A stretch of DNA of 64,000 nucleotides from an uncultured Clostridia bacterium (GCA_947086925.1 CAMUAL010000002.1:1-64000); one strand, 5' to 3'. Shown: positions 54,444 through 63,439, counted from the first letter of the stretch. The notes: generated from the letters alone by a model not told the origin. A program made the numbers and translations.

Positions 54444-55382
54444 ATGCTGAAACGCGTTAAACGATTTTCTATAACTTACATAAAAGACACCGTATCGGCG
54501 TATGTGTTTTTACTGCCTGTTATAGTCGGCATTGCCGTATTTACGGCGTATCCGATAATAATGTCGCTGTTTTACAGCTTTTCCGACTTTAACGGCTCGT
54601 ATGCTACCGTATTTTATCTCGAAAATTACAAAGAACTGTTTTCGCCCGACGGCGAGCTTATTCCGTTTATGTCATCGCTCGGCAAGACGTTTGTTTACGT
54701 TATATGCTCGACTACGCTCAACCTTGTTCTGTCTTACGTGCTTGCGCTTTTCCTGCGCAAAAACATAAAGGGAATAAGGGTGATTCGTCTGTTGTGCTAC
54801 TTGCCTTGCCTTATCCCGGGGCTTGCTTCGGGTCTTATATGGAAAGATGTGTTTAAGTATAACGCATCGGGAATAGTCAGCGGCTACGGATTAATAAACA
54901 CATGGCTGTATAAAATGGGACTGCCGCTGTTCCCGTTCTTCGACTCCGCAAACACCGCAATGTTTTCGCTTATAGTGTCGGGTTTGTGGGGCTTGGGCGG
55001 CGGTCTTATAATGTGGATTGCCGCGTTCGAAAACGTATCGCCCGAATTATACGAATCGGCGTCGTTGGACGGCGCGGGATATTTCCGTCAGGTGTTTGCA
55101 ATAACCGTTCCGCTTACAACCAACATGCTGTTTTATAATCTGCTTACTTCTCTTATAGGCGGATTGCAGGTGTTCGGCTCTTACGCAAACTACGGCGTAG
55201 GTCCCGAAGAATCGCTGTACTTTGTGGCGATACGAATATATCTTACGGCGTTCGGCGGTAATTTGGGTGTAAACAACGAGAAACTTGCATGTGCAATGAG
55301 TTGGGTGCTGTTTGTGATTATAGCGGCGCTTACGGCGGTCATGTTTAAAACGAACAAGTGGGTGAAGTACAGTGATGAATAA
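54444..55382 (+). CDS. Sugar ABC transporter permease, MalF/UgpA type, locus B
   Basis: A 312-residue six-helix CUT1 permease. The first helix VFLLPVIVGIAVFTAYPII and the EAA-loop block SPELYESASLDGAGYFRQVF near 199-218 are typical. It is the counterpart of the 27777 permease (same FTAYPI and NLVLSYVLAL features). The ribosome site is weak. The stop lies inside the next gene, which overlaps it by eight bases. Confidence 0.93.
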   Translation: MLKRVKRFSITYIKDTVSAYVFLLPVIVGIAVFTAYPIIMSLFYSFSDFNGSYATVFYLENYKELFSPDGELIPFMSSLGKTFVYVICSTTLNLVLSYVLALFLRKNIKGIRVIRLLCYLPCLIPGLASGLIWKDVFKYNASGIVSGYGLINTWLYKMGLPLFPFFDSANTAMFSLIVSGLWGLGGGLIMWIAAFENVSPELYESASLDGAGYFRQVFAITVPLTTNMLFYNLLTSLIGGLQVFGSYANYGVGPEESLYFVAIRIYLTAFGGNLGVNNEKLACAMSWVLFVIIAALTAVMFKTNKWVKYSDE

Positions 55383-56262
55383 TACGATTGCAAACGAAAA
55401 TACATTGCTGATTTCCGCTCGCAAAGAGGGCGGTGCAAACCGTAAAAAGCGTACGGTTATGCTTGTCGTTAAATATGTAATAGCCGTTATACTGTGCATA
55501 TTCTTTCTGTTCCCGTATTTGTACATGTTAAACAAGTCGCTCATGACGGCAACTCAGGTTGCCGAGGGCGCAACCTTTTGGACGTCGTCGTTTAAAATAT
55601 CGAACTTTTCGATAGTAGGCAAGTATCTGCGCAACATAGGCAATACGCTTATAATAGTCGTAATTAACGGTTTCTTTGTTCCGTTTACCGCACTGTTCTG
55701 CGCATTCCCGCTTGCCCGAATCAAATTCTTCGGTAAAAAACCGGTGTTCGCTATAATAATGTCTACGGTAATGATACCGTCGTCGGTGCTTATGGTGCCT
55801 ACGTATATTCTTTTCCGCAGATTCGGCTTAACCGACAATATCGCGTCGCAGTTTATAGGCGCGTTTTGGGGCGGCGGTGCGCTTAACATATTCCTTGCAA
55901 TACAGTTTATGCGTTCCATACCCAAAGAAATAGACAACGCGGCAAAAATAGACGGCGCAAATTGGTTCCACATATTTTTCCGAATTATGTTCCCGCTGTG
56001 CTTCAACATATTCCTTTATATTTGCATTAACATTGTAATAGGTTTATGGATGGACTTTCAGGGACCCTTGATTTATTTGGAGAGTCCGAAGAACTTTACA
56101 ATGGGTTTGGCTTTTTATTACGACTTTCAGGATACGGCGTTTGCCGAAACAACGCATTTGCTTATGGCAATGTGTGTGTTTGTAACAATATTGCCCATGA
56201 TTTTGTTCTTTACTTTCCAAAAGCAGATGATAGGCGGTATTCAGATAGGCAGCTTAAAGTAA
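55375..56262 (+). CDS. Sugar ABC transporter permease, MalG/UgpE type, locus B
   Basis: A 295-residue six-helix permease. The ATG at 55375 is preferred over the GTG just before it. FFLFPYLYMLNKSLM near 43-57, the EAA-loop block IPKEIDNAAKIDGANWFHIF near 183-202 and the C-terminal FTFQKQMIGGIQIGSLK show the MalG type. It overlaps the upstream permease gene by eight bases. Counterpart of the 28723 permease. Confidence 0.93.
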   Translation: MNNTIANENTLLISARKEGGANRKKRTVMLVVKYVIAVILCIFFLFPYLYMLNKSLMTATQVAEGATFWTSSFKISNFSIVGKYLRNIGNTLIIVVINGFFVPFTALFCAFPLARIKFFGKKPVFAIIMSTVMIPSSVLMVPTYILFRRFGLTDNIASQFIGAFWGGGALNIFLAIQFMRSIPKEIDNAAKIDGANWFHIFFRIMFPLCFNIFLYICINIVIGLWMDFQGPLIYLESPKNFTMGLAFYYDFQDTAFAETTHLLMAMCVFVTILPMILFFTFQKQMIGGIQIGSLK

Positions 56263-56268
56263 ATTGTT

Positions 56269-56312
56269 TTGCGCCTTGTCGCGCTTTGCGGCAGGGCGTA
56301 AATATTTTCTTT
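56269..56312 (+). terminator. Terminator after the locus B permease
   Basis: TTGCGCCTTGTCGC (56269-56282) pairs with GCGGCAGGGCGTAA (56288-56301) with three G-U pairs and a five-base loop, followed by TATTTTCTTTT. It may let some transcription continue into the DUF4091 gene, for which no clear promoter is seen. Confidence 0.65.
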
Positions 56313-56373
56313 TAAATGCGTTCTCGCGGCTTTTATGTCGCGACGGAAATATTCAGTAACAAGGAGTTAAAAA

Positions 56374-58035
56374 ATGAAATTACGAAAAATTTGCGCGCTT
56401 GTGCTTGCTCTCGTATTTTCGGTTGCGTTAATAGGTTGCGGCGATAAAAAGCCCTCCGTCAAGCCCGAAGTAAAAGAGCCGTTTGCACTGTTTTTCGACC
56501 ACGGCTTCAATAAGCAGGTTCAAACCGACACAACGTCAACAAAAAAGACCTCGTACACCATGTATGCAGGTAAAAACGAGATAGAAAACTGTCAGTTTAT
56601 TCTTGCGGCTACCGATAAAGACTACGAAAATCTTACCGCCGAAGTAACCGATTTCGTGAACGGCGACAGCGTAATTCCCGCAACAATGTACATGGCTATG
56701 TACTTTACGGCAGACCATAAGATGATACCCGACGCAATGCTTCCGTACGGCGGCGAAGCTTTTACCGTCAAAAAGGATAATTCGCAGATATTTTTTGCCG
56801 AGGCCGAGATTCCGTCCGACGCCGCGGCGGGCGATTATACCGCAACCGTTACCGTTAAAGACGAAAGCGGCGCCGAACTTAAAAGCGGCACGGTTACTTT
56901 GCACGTGTGGGACTTCGTTTTAAGCGAAGAAACTTCCAACACCGTGGTTATGGATTTGGAAAACGGAAGAATAACGGCGGCGTGCGGACAGTCGGATTTG
57001 TACGGAAAATATTACGATTACATGCTTAAAAACCGCATAAGCCTTTACGATTTGCCCGTTGACTATACGAGTGCGGCGGCGGAAAAATATCTTGATAACC
57101 CGCGCGTCCGCGGATTCCGCGTGCGCAGTGCGTCGGATGCGCCGAAGATTAAAACCATGCAACAAACACACCCCGAATGGGCGGAAAAAGCATTTTTCTA
57201 CATTGTAGACGAGCCTGCCGGCAAAGAGGATTGGGACAGAATCCGCAGTGCGGGCAATTCGATAAAGTCGGTGCTCGGCGATAATTACCGCCACGTTTCG
57301 CCGTTTTTCAAGGGGGACTTTGTGTCGGGTGAGGATTGCCTCGAATACATGCGCGATTCAATAAACGTATGGTGTCCCAAAACCGTATTGTACGCATCTG
57401 CTGAGGAGTGGGAAAACTCCTCGGATTGGAATAAACCGGGATACGAACTGCTCGAATTTATCATGCTTACCGATAAGAGCGGTGCGGTGCAAAGCTTCGA
57501 GCAGCGCATGCAGGAATATCGGAACGAGGGTGACGAGCTTTGGTGGTACACGTGTTGGGACCCCGTTTCACCGTTCATTTCGCTCAACATAGAGGAAAAA
57601 GGCGTTAATCCGCGCATTATGTTTTGGCAACAGAAGTATTTCGGAATTACTGGTTATTTGTACTTCCTTGTAAACGAATGGGGCGCAAGCACCGAGGGTA
57701 GTTGGGAGTGGGCTGCCGACAGTTGGGATTCTCACTATAAAGTAAATTCGCTCGGCGAAGATACGTGGGGCGACGGTCAGCTTATTTACTGCGGCGAAAC
57801 CCGCGGTTACGACGGACCCGTAGGCTCGTTCCGTTTAAACGCAGTGCGCGACGGTATAGAAGATTACGAATATCTGACCATGCTCGAAAAAATCGTCGGA
57901 AAAACAGAAGTAAACAAAATTATTTCGGCAATCACAACGTCGGTCACCGTTTATACTTCCGATGCCGAGCTGTTTGCTTCTCAGCGTATTCTGCTCGGCA
58001 ACACGTTGGAGGCAAAGCTTAAAAGCGCGAACTGA
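56374..58035 (+). CDS. DUF4091-containing secreted lipoprotein
   Basis: A 553-residue lipoprotein with lipobox ALIGC near residue 22. The C-terminal part (about 330-525) carries the DUF4091 pattern: the WYTCWDPVSPF block, then DTWGDGQLIYCG, GPVGSFRLNAVRDGIEDYEYL near 490-510. DUF4091 proteins are glycoside-hydrolase-like and often lie beside sugar importers. An N-terminal beta-sandwich-like region (about 35-185) and a central barrel-like part with FYIVDEPAGKEDW are seen. AAGGAG precedes the ATG. The activity is not established; a role in breaking down the locus B glycan is inferred from position. Confidence 0.8.
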   Translation: MKLRKICALVLALVFSVALIGCGDKKPSVKPEVKEPFALFFDHGFNKQVQTDTTSTKKTSYTMYAGKNEIENCQFILAATDKDYENLTAEVTDFVNGDSVIPATMYMAMYFTADHKMIPDAMLPYGGEAFTVKKDNSQIFFAEAEIPSDAAAGDYTATVTVKDESGAELKSGTVTLHVWDFVLSEETSNTVVMDLENGRITAACGQSDLYGKYYDYMLKNRISLYDLPVDYTSAAAEKYLDNPRVRGFRVRSASDAPKIKTMQQTHPEWAEKAFFYIVDEPAGKEDWDRIRSAGNSIKSVLGDNYRHVSPFFKGDFVSGEDCLEYMRDSINVWCPKTVLYASAEEWENSSDWNKPGYELLEFIMLTDKSGAVQSFEQRMQEYRNEGDELWWYTCWDPVSPFISLNIEEKGVNPRIMFWQQKYFGITGYLYFLVNEWGASTEGSWEWAADSWDSHYKVNSLGEDTWGDGQLIYCGETRGYDGPVGSFRLNAVRDGIEDYEYLTMLEKIVGKTEVNKIISAITTSVTVYTSDAELFASQRILLGNTLEAKLKSAN

Positions 58036-58061
58036 ATTAAAATACCGTAAATAACGGAATC

Positions 58062-58098
58062 AAGACGCTTTTGCCGCATGGCAGAGGCGTCTTTTTTT
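58062..58098 (+). terminator. Terminator after locus B
   Basis: AAGACGC (58062-58068) pairs with GCGTCTT (58087-58093), followed by a T run. The inner loop can pair further (TGCC/GGCA). Confidence 0.8.
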
Positions 58099-58201
58099 CG
58101 GTTTATTCCGCGCTGTTTGCTTTGATTCCCGTGCGTGGAGCATATGCGGGCGGTTTGTGCATTTCATACATTTGCGCGTGCGTTTTTTGTTCATTATGCA
58201 G

Positions 58202-58231
58202 TTGATATAAATTTACCCCGTATAGTATAAT
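58202..58231 (+). promoter_or_regulatory. Promoter of the ABC ATPase gene
   Basis: TTGATA at 58202-58207 and TATAAT at 58226-58231 with an 18-base spacer. The leader of about 125 nucleotides holds GCGCCTGTCGGCGC-type hairpins (58266-58280). Apart from this promoter and the upstream terminator, the 328-base spacer shows no gene. Confidence 0.65.
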
Positions 58232-58363
58232 ATATTTGTCATTAAAATACGGGAAAAAGCGCGTGCGCCTGTCGGCGCGGCACTTATATGCGGTAAAAGC
58301 CGCGAGGAAATATGATGCCGTACCGGATTGTATGTCGCTTAACCCGAAAACGGAGGGAAGGAA

Positions 58364-60508
58364 ATGGCAAGTTTGTCTTTAAGACACATTTACAAGATTT
58401 ATCAAGGCGGAGTTAAAGCGGTAAGCGACTTCAACCTTGAAATCGACGACAAAGAATTTATCGTATTCGTCGGACCTTCTGGTTGCGGCAAATCGACTAC
58501 ACTGCGCATGGTTGCAGGACTCGAAGAAATTTCGGCAGGCGAGCTGTATATAGACGGCAAGCTTGTAAACGACGTTGAGCCGAAAGACCGCGACATTGCG
58601 ATGGTGTTCCAAAACTACGCATTGTATCCGCACATGACGGTATACGACAACATGGCTTTCGGATTGCGCTTGCGCAAAATGAACAGCAAGGAAATCGACA
58701 AACGCGTGCAAGAAGCAGCCGCAATTCTCGGTATTACGCCGTTACTCTCGCGTAAACCCAAAGCACTTTCGGGTGGTCAGCGTCAGCGTGTTGCATTGGG
58801 ACGTGCAATAGTTCGTGAACCCAAAGTATTCCTTTTGGACGAACCGCTCTCGAACTTGGACGCAAAACTGCGTGTACAGATGCGTACCGAAATAACAAAG
58901 CTTCACAACAAGCTTGCAACTACGTTTATTTACGTAACGCACGACCAAACCGAGGCTATGACAATGGGTACTCGCATAGTCGTTATGAAAGACGGTATCA
59001 TTCAGCAGATAGATACCCCTACGTGCCTGTACGACAACCCCGAAAATCTGTTCGTGGCGTCGTTCCTCGGCTCGCCGCAAATGAACTTCTTTAAAGCTCA
59101 GCTTGTAAAAGAGGGCGATAAGCTTTACGCTACGTTCGGCGCAAACAAGATTCTTGTGCCCGAATCGCGCGCAAAACGCATTATAGACGATTACTACATC
59201 GGGCGCGAAGTCGTTATGGGTGTTCGTCCCGAAGATATTCACGACGAAGAAATATTCATTTCGTCCAACCCCGATTCGATTATAAATGCCGAAATCGACG
59301 TTATAGAAAAACTCGGTAACGAAACTATTCTTTATATGAAGGTAGACGGCAAAGAGGATTACACCATTGCACGTATAGACGCGCGTTCGCAGTTCAGCGT
59401 GGGCGAGAAAGTAAATCTTGCAATCGACTGCAATCACATACACTTCTTCGACCCCGACACCGAGCTTACTATTATGGGCGTTCCCAAGGCAAACCGCATT
59501 GCGGCGAAGTTCCTTGCAACCGATAACGGACTCGTTGTTCGTTTCGGTAACGTAATAATCCCCGTAAGCGAGAATATAGCGTCCCGCATAACCGACCTCG
59601 AACAGATTAACCGCGACGTTGTGCTCGAAATCGCGCCCGACGACCTTGCAACCGAGGAACAAGAGGGTAGCGTTAAGATTGACGGCGTAATCGACTTTAT
59701 CGAAAAATATCCTCGCTACACTGCGGCGTTCAGCTATGTTCCCGGCAAAAAAGGCTTCCTTGTAAGCAAGCACCCGCTTGATTCCACGGTTGCTCCCGGC
59801 GACAAAATCACGCTTTACGTAAACCCCGATTCGATTCAGCTCCGCGACGTTGACAGCAACGAAAAACTTGTTGCGTATAAGCCCGTTACCAAAAACACGG
59901 CAACCGCGCTTATCACGGTTAAAGACGGCACCACCGCAACCGTTGCATTCGGCAAGAGCAAACTTAACATGATAACCAATTCCGAAGTGCGCGAGCCTGG
60001 CACCGCGATAATCAATATCGACCCCCGTCATATACGCGTAGGCAAAGAGGAAGTTCAGAAGAACTCCAAAATGGTTGTTACGGGCAGAGTAAAAGACGCC
60101 GACGTTTTGGGTGCAAACACCATAGTTTACGCCGACGTAGAAGGAATCGAGGGCGGTTTCTGCGCAATAGTTCCCGGAACGGTAAACTATAACGTAAACG
60201 ATAAAGTTAAATTCGCAATCGACCCGCTCGGCATTACCGTAGGCGCAAAACCGTCGGTAAGTGAAGTTATTGCCGACAAAGCGCAATATGCGCCCGAATA
60301 CGTTTTCGTTGAAGAAAAACCCGCCAAAAAAGCGGCTAAGGAAGAAGTGAAAGCGGAAGACGAAACTGCGGCAACCGCCGAGGAGAAACCCGCCAAAAAG
60401 ACGGCAACCAAAAAAGCGGCTACCCCGAAGAAAACCACCGCTAAAACCGAAACGAAAACAACCGCCGCAAAAAAGCCTGCGGCTAAAAAACCCGCTCCCA
60501 AAAAGTAA
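58364..60508 (+). CDS. MsmX/UgpC-type sugar ABC ATPase with extra C-terminal domains
   Basis: A 714-residue ATPase, about twice the usual 370. The N-terminal nucleotide-binding domain has Walker A GPSGCGKSTT (38-47), signature LSGGQRQRVALGRAIV, Walker B VFLLDEPLSNLDAK and the switch THDQTEAMTMG. From residue 242 there are three tandem TOBE/MOBE-like units of about 130 residues (near 242-378, 379-514 and 515-630). Each has a xFG..I.V / xP(E/D)DI strand pattern followed by an NAEID/DGVID/TGRVK half. The last 65 residues are Lys/Ala/Pro/Thr-rich. It has its own promoter and is the only importer ATPase in the window, so it probably serves both permease pairs. Confidence 0.92.
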   Translation: MASLSLRHIYKIYQGGVKAVSDFNLEIDDKEFIVFVGPSGCGKSTTLRMVAGLEEISAGELYIDGKLVNDVEPKDRDIAMVFQNYALYPHMTVYDNMAFGLRLRKMNSKEIDKRVQEAAAILGITPLLSRKPKALSGGQRQRVALGRAIVREPKVFLLDEPLSNLDAKLRVQMRTEITKLHNKLATTFIYVTHDQTEAMTMGTRIVVMKDGIIQQIDTPTCLYDNPENLFVASFLGSPQMNFFKAQLVKEGDKLYATFGANKILVPESRAKRIIDDYYIGREVVMGVRPEDIHDEEIFISSNPDSIINAEIDVIEKLGNETILYMKVDGKEDYTIARIDARSQFSVGEKVNLAIDCNHIHFFDPDTELTIMGVPKANRIAAKFLATDNGLVVRFGNVIIPVSENIASRITDLEQINRDVVLEIAPDDLATEEQEGSVKIDGVIDFIEKYPRYTAAFSYVPGKKGFLVSKHPLDSTVAPGDKITLYVNPDSIQLRDVDSNEKLVAYKPVTKNTATALITVKDGTTATVAFGKSKLNMITNSEVREPGTAIINIDPRHIRVGKEEVQKNSKMVVTGRVKDADVLGANTIVYADVEGIEGGFCAIVPGTVNYNVNDKVKFAIDPLGITVGAKPSVSEVIADKAQYAPEYVFVEEKPAKKAAKEEVKAEDETAATAEEKPAKKTATKKAATPKKTTAKTETKTTAAKKPAAKKPAPKK

Positions 60509-60524
60509 AAACCCCTAATCGGGT

Positions 60525-60568
60525 AAATAATAAAAACCCTTTCCGCGTCGAAAGGGTTTTTATTATTT
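60525..60568. terminator. Strong bidirectional terminator
   Basis: A perfect 18-base-pair stem (60525-60542 with 60551-60568; core AAACCCTTT/AAAGGGTTT) with an eight-base loop. It has T-rich ends on both strands and lies between the ATPase gene and cysS. Confidence 0.9.
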
Positions 60569-60657
60569 ATATCACTGTTAATGATTTGCAAACGTCTACG
60601 ATTCGCTGTCGGCGTTTGTTTTTCTGCGTTGCCGATTCGTTATTTGCCGCCGACTTG

Positions 60658-62046
60658 TTAAAGCTTTTTCAGTGTGTAGCCGTCTTTCGAGTCGGCTATC
60701 GCATATCCCGATTTTGCTATTTCGTCGCGCAGGCGGTCGCTTTCCGCCCAATTTTTTTGACTGCGGGCGGCAAGACGTAATTCGGCAAGCTCTTTGATTT
60801 TGTCGGGTATAGGCTCGTTGTTCGTTTCGGGAGCTTTTGCGTTGTTTAAGTCCAAACCGAAAACCTTGTCGAAGTCGAGCGCAAGTTTGTAAATATCGTT
60901 CGACGGTTTTTCTTTTACCATAGTCCACAGTATGCCGAGTGCAAGCGGAAGATTAAGGTCGTCGTCGATAGCGGCTTCGAATTGCTTTTTGTAGTTTTCG
61001 AGCGTTTCGGGCGGTGTTGCCGAGTTGCTTGTTTTGTGTTTGTATAAAGTTTCAAGCAGGCGGTTATAAGCTGTCTGAGCCGCGTCTAAGCCTTCGAAAG
61101 TGAAATTCAGCTTTTTGCGGTAGTGTGCGTTAAGGCAGAAGTAGCGGAATGAAAGCGGGGAATAGCCTTTTTCGGCAAGTTGCGAAACGGTGTAGGTATT
61201 TCCGAGCGATTTGCTCATTTTGCCGCCGTCAACCAACATAAATTCGCCGTGCATCCATATGTTTACGGTTTTGCAACCCTCTTTCGCTTCGCTTTGCGCA
61301 ATTTCGTTTTCGTGATGAACGGGAATATGGTCTACGCCGCCCGTGTGAATATCGAAAGTCACGCCCAAATATTTGCGGCTCATTGCCGAGCACTCTATGT
61401 GCCAACCGGGGTAACCCATGCCCCAAGGCGACTCCCATTGCATAATGTGGTTTTTCTCGGCTTTCTTCCAAAGCGCGAAATCGGCGGGATGACGCTTTTC
61501 CGTGTTTACTTCCACTCTCGCGCCTGCAATCTGTTCGTCTAAGTTAAGGCGGCTGAGTTTGCCGTATCCGTCGAATTTTCCTATATCGAAGTAAATGCCG
61601 TCGCTCGTTTCGTATCCGTAGCCTTTTTCTATAAGAGCCTCTACGTAGCTTATCATTTCGGGAATATGGTCGGTTGCTTTTGCTATTATTTCGGGCTTTC
61701 CTATGTTAAGTCGTCGTAAGTCGGTAAAAAAAACTTCCGAGTAGTATTCGGCGATGTCGCGCGGAGATTTTTTTTGTTCGCGCGCGGCTTTTGCCATTTT
61801 GTCCTCGCCCTCGTCGCCGTCGGAAAGCAGGTGTCCTACGTCGGTTATATTCATTACGCCTTTTATCTTAAAGCCGTCGTACTTCAAAACTCTGCGCAGT
61901 ATGTCCATAAAAACGTATGTGCGCAGATTGCCTATATGAGCGTAATTATAAACGGTAGGACCGCACGAATACATAGTAACGGTATTCGGCTTAATGGGTT
62001 TCAGTTCTTCCTTTTCTCTCGTTAAAGTGTTGTAAACTTTAAGCAT
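60658..62046 (-). CDS. cysS: Cysteinyl-tRNA synthetase
   Basis: Charges tRNA-Cys in the cytoplasm. The 462-residue class Ia enzyme has the zinc cysteine in YSCGPTVYN near 29, the HIGH motif as HIGN near 37-40 and KMSKSLGNT near 271-279. AAGGAAAAA precedes the ATG. It lies 75 bases downstream of cysE and on the same strand, so cysteine synthesis and use are linked in one unit. No T-box is seen in that gap. Confidence 0.96.
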   Translation of the reverse strand: MLKVYNTLTREKEELKPIKPNTVTMYSCGPTVYNYAHIGNLRTYVFMDILRRVLKYDGFKIKGVMNITDVGHLLSDGDEGEDKMAKAAREQKKSPRDIAEYYSEVFFTDLRRLNIGKPEIIAKATDHIPEMISYVEALIEKGYGYETSDGIYFDIGKFDGYGKLSRLNLDEQIAGARVEVNTEKRHPADFALWKKAEKNHIMQWESPWGMGYPGWHIECSAMSRKYLGVTFDIHTGGVDHIPVHHENEIAQSEAKEGCKTVNIWMHGEFMLVDGGKMSKSLGNTYTVSQLAEKGYSPLSFRYFCLNAHYRKKLNFTFEGLDAAQTAYNRLLETLYKHKTSNSATPPETLENYKKQFEAAIDDDLNLPLALGILWTMVKEKPSNDIYKLALDFDKVFGLDLNNAKAPETNNEPIPDKIKELAELRLAARSQKNWAESDRLRDEIAKSGYAIADSKDGYTLKKL

Positions 62047-62121
62047 ATTTTTCCTTTTCCGTTCGGATTTTTTATTTCGTAATCGCCGCGCCGAGCTCTA
62101 AGCTTTTGTTTGCGGTATGAT

Positions 62122-62751
62122 TTACTTGTCTTTAAGTTTTGCCTCTAATGCCGCAACGCGCTCGGACAGCTCTTTAAGCTCGTCGCTTACGGGGTCGGGG
62201 AGATTTTGGTCGAGGTCGTCTACGCGCTCGTTTCCTATTTTGACTATTTTACCGGGGATTCCCACTACCGTTGCATTCGGCGGTACTTCTTTAAGCACGA
62301 TACTGCCTGCGCCTATGCGCGAGTTTTTACCTACCGTAAACGGACCGAGTACTTTCGCGCCCGCACACAGCATAACGCCGTCCTCTATGGTGGGGTGGCG
62401 TTTGCCTTTGTCTTTGCCGGTGCCGCCCAAAGTGACGCCCTGATAAATGAGCACGTTGTTTCCGACTTCGGCGGTTTCGCCTATTACTACGCCGTTGCCG
62501 TGGTCGATTACCACGCCGTAACCTATTTTTGCACCCGGATGTATTTCTATGCCCGTAAAGAATTTCGCAATCTGACTCACTATGCGTGCAAGCAGTTTAT
62601 ATCGATGAACGTGTAAAAAGTGCGCAAAGCGGTACATAACAAGCGCATGAAATCCGCCGTAGGTAAGAATAACTTCGGCTTTGCTTCTTGCGGCGGGGTC
62701 GTGTTTGAAAATCGCAGCAAGGTCTTTTTTTATTTTCGTTCCTACTCTCAT
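62122..62751 (-). CDS. cysE: Serine O-acetyltransferase
   Basis: Makes O-acetylserine from serine and acetyl-CoA, the first step of cysteine synthesis. The 209-residue protein has the left-handed beta-helix hexapeptide repeats, with IHPGAKIGYGVVIDHGNGVVI near 90-110 (catalytic His in DHG), IYQGVTLGGTGKDKGKRHP and VGKNSRIGAGSIVL. The N-terminal helical part is short, as in Bacillota forms. It starts 16 bases after the MarR-type gene stop. Confidence 0.95.
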   Translation of the reverse strand: MRVGTKIKKDLAAIFKHDPAARSKAEVILTYGGFHALVMYRFAHFLHVHRYKLLARIVSQIAKFFTGIEIHPGAKIGYGVVIDHGNGVVIGETAEVGNNVLIYQGVTLGGTGKDKGKRHPTIEDGVMLCAGAKVLGPFTVGKNSRIGAGSIVLKEVPPNATVVGIPGKIVKIGNERVDDLDQNLPDPVSDELKELSERVAALEAKLKDK

Positions 62752-62767
62752 TGAATGCGTCCTGCGA

Positions 62768-63172
62768 TTAGGGAATGTACGACAACAGTTCTATTGCCGA
62801 ATCGAGCATTTCGGCGGCTTTTTTGCCTTCGTTTTCATCGGTTAAAACCGTGGAGAATTTCTTTTCTATTTCTTCGAGGAGAGAATCCACCGTGCTTCTG
62901 CCTTTTTCGGTGAGCGAATAAACAAGCGTTCTGCGGTCGCCCGCGCGCTTTGCTTTTTCCACAAGTCCTTCGTCAATGCACTTTTTCGCCAAAAGGGCGA
63001 GATTCGACTTTGCCATACCCAAAGCTTCCATAAGTTCGCGCGGAGGCAAATCTGCGCGGGTAAGGCAAAATAAAAGTCGCTCTTTAAGCCCGAACGCACC
63101 TTGTTTCGTTTCGGTAGCCTTGCGGGTGTAAAGAAGTAGAGTTATTACTTTGTCCGCCAGCTTTTCTATGAT
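62768..63172 (-). CDS. MarR-type regulator with non-canonical start
   Basis: A winged-helix regulator of about 134 residues. Helices near LTRADLPPRELMEALGMAKS and SNLALLAKKCIDEGLVEKAK form the HTH, and RAGDRRTLVYSLTEKGR is the wing, typical of MarR. The TTG at 63049 would give only 93 residues and cut off the first helix. The frame is open and family-like back to an ATC at 63172 (or ATA at 63169) just after GGAGGAAGGA. No ATG, GTG or TTG lies in frame between the promoter and that point. Either a rare AUC/AUA start is used or the start codon has been lost. It probably controls the cysE-cysS operon it heads; ligand unknown. Confidence 0.7.
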   Translation of the reverse strand: MIEKLADKVITLLLYTRKATETKQGAFGLKERLLFCLTRADLPPRELMEALGMAKSNLALLAKKCIDEGLVEKAKRAGDRRTLVYSLTEKGRSTVDSLLEEIEKKFSTVLTDENEGKKAAEMLDSAIELLSYIP

Positions 63173-63208
63173 TCCTTCCTCCGTGAAATTCGGTATGCAA
63201 GTATAACT

Positions 63209-63238
63209 ATTATATCATTATATGCTCTTCTTTGTCAA
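63209..63238 (-). promoter_or_regulatory. Promoter of the marR-cysE-cysS operon
   Basis: On the minus strand TTGACA (63238-63233) and TATAAT (63214-63209) have an 18-base spacer; predicted start about 63202. Confidence 0.75.
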
Positions 63239-63300
63239 ACGTAGCCGTTTATTTATTTTATCCCTTTTGTTTTGCGCGCTTTTGCTTTGCGCGGAATATT

Positions 63301-63327
63301 TTGACAAAGACAAAATGGCACTATAAC
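63301..63327 (+). promoter_or_regulatory. Upstream promoter with CIRCE just after it
   Basis: TTGACA at 63301-63306 and TATAAC at 63322-63327 with a short 15-base spacer. Its predicted start (about 63334) would place the CIRCE element at the beginning of the transcript, as in many HrcA-controlled genes. Confidence 0.4.
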
Positions 63328-63337
63328 GCCGAGAGTG

Positions 63338-63364
63338 TTAGCACTCTAAGCTTTAAAGTGCTAA
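63338..63364. promoter_or_regulatory. CIRCE element (HrcA operator)
   Basis: TTAGCACTC (63338-63346), nine bases, AAGTGCTAA (63356-63364). This matches the CIRCE consensus TTAGCACTC-N9-GAGTGCTAA at 17 of 18 positions. The left half also forms a small palindrome with GAGTG just before it. CIRCE binds the heat-shock repressor HrcA. Confidence 0.85.
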
Positions 63365-63371
63365 ATTGTAC

Positions 63372-63400
63372 TTGACAACCGTGCATAAATATTGTATTAT
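63372..63400 (+). promoter_or_regulatory. Promoter of the last gene
   Basis: TTGACA at 63372-63377 and TATTAT at 63395-63400 with a 17-base spacer. The CIRCE element lies eight bases before the -35 box. Confidence 0.7.
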
Positions 63401-63439
63401 TGAATTGTATAGATACAACTATGATGGGAGAGGTGTGTT

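Noticed and set aside
58742..60286. 514-codon minus-strand frame across the ABC ATPase gene
   Set aside because: The ATPase motifs on the plus strand are unambiguous; the minus frame is low in recognisable features and has a Cys/Phe/Tyr-heavy composition typical of shadow frames.
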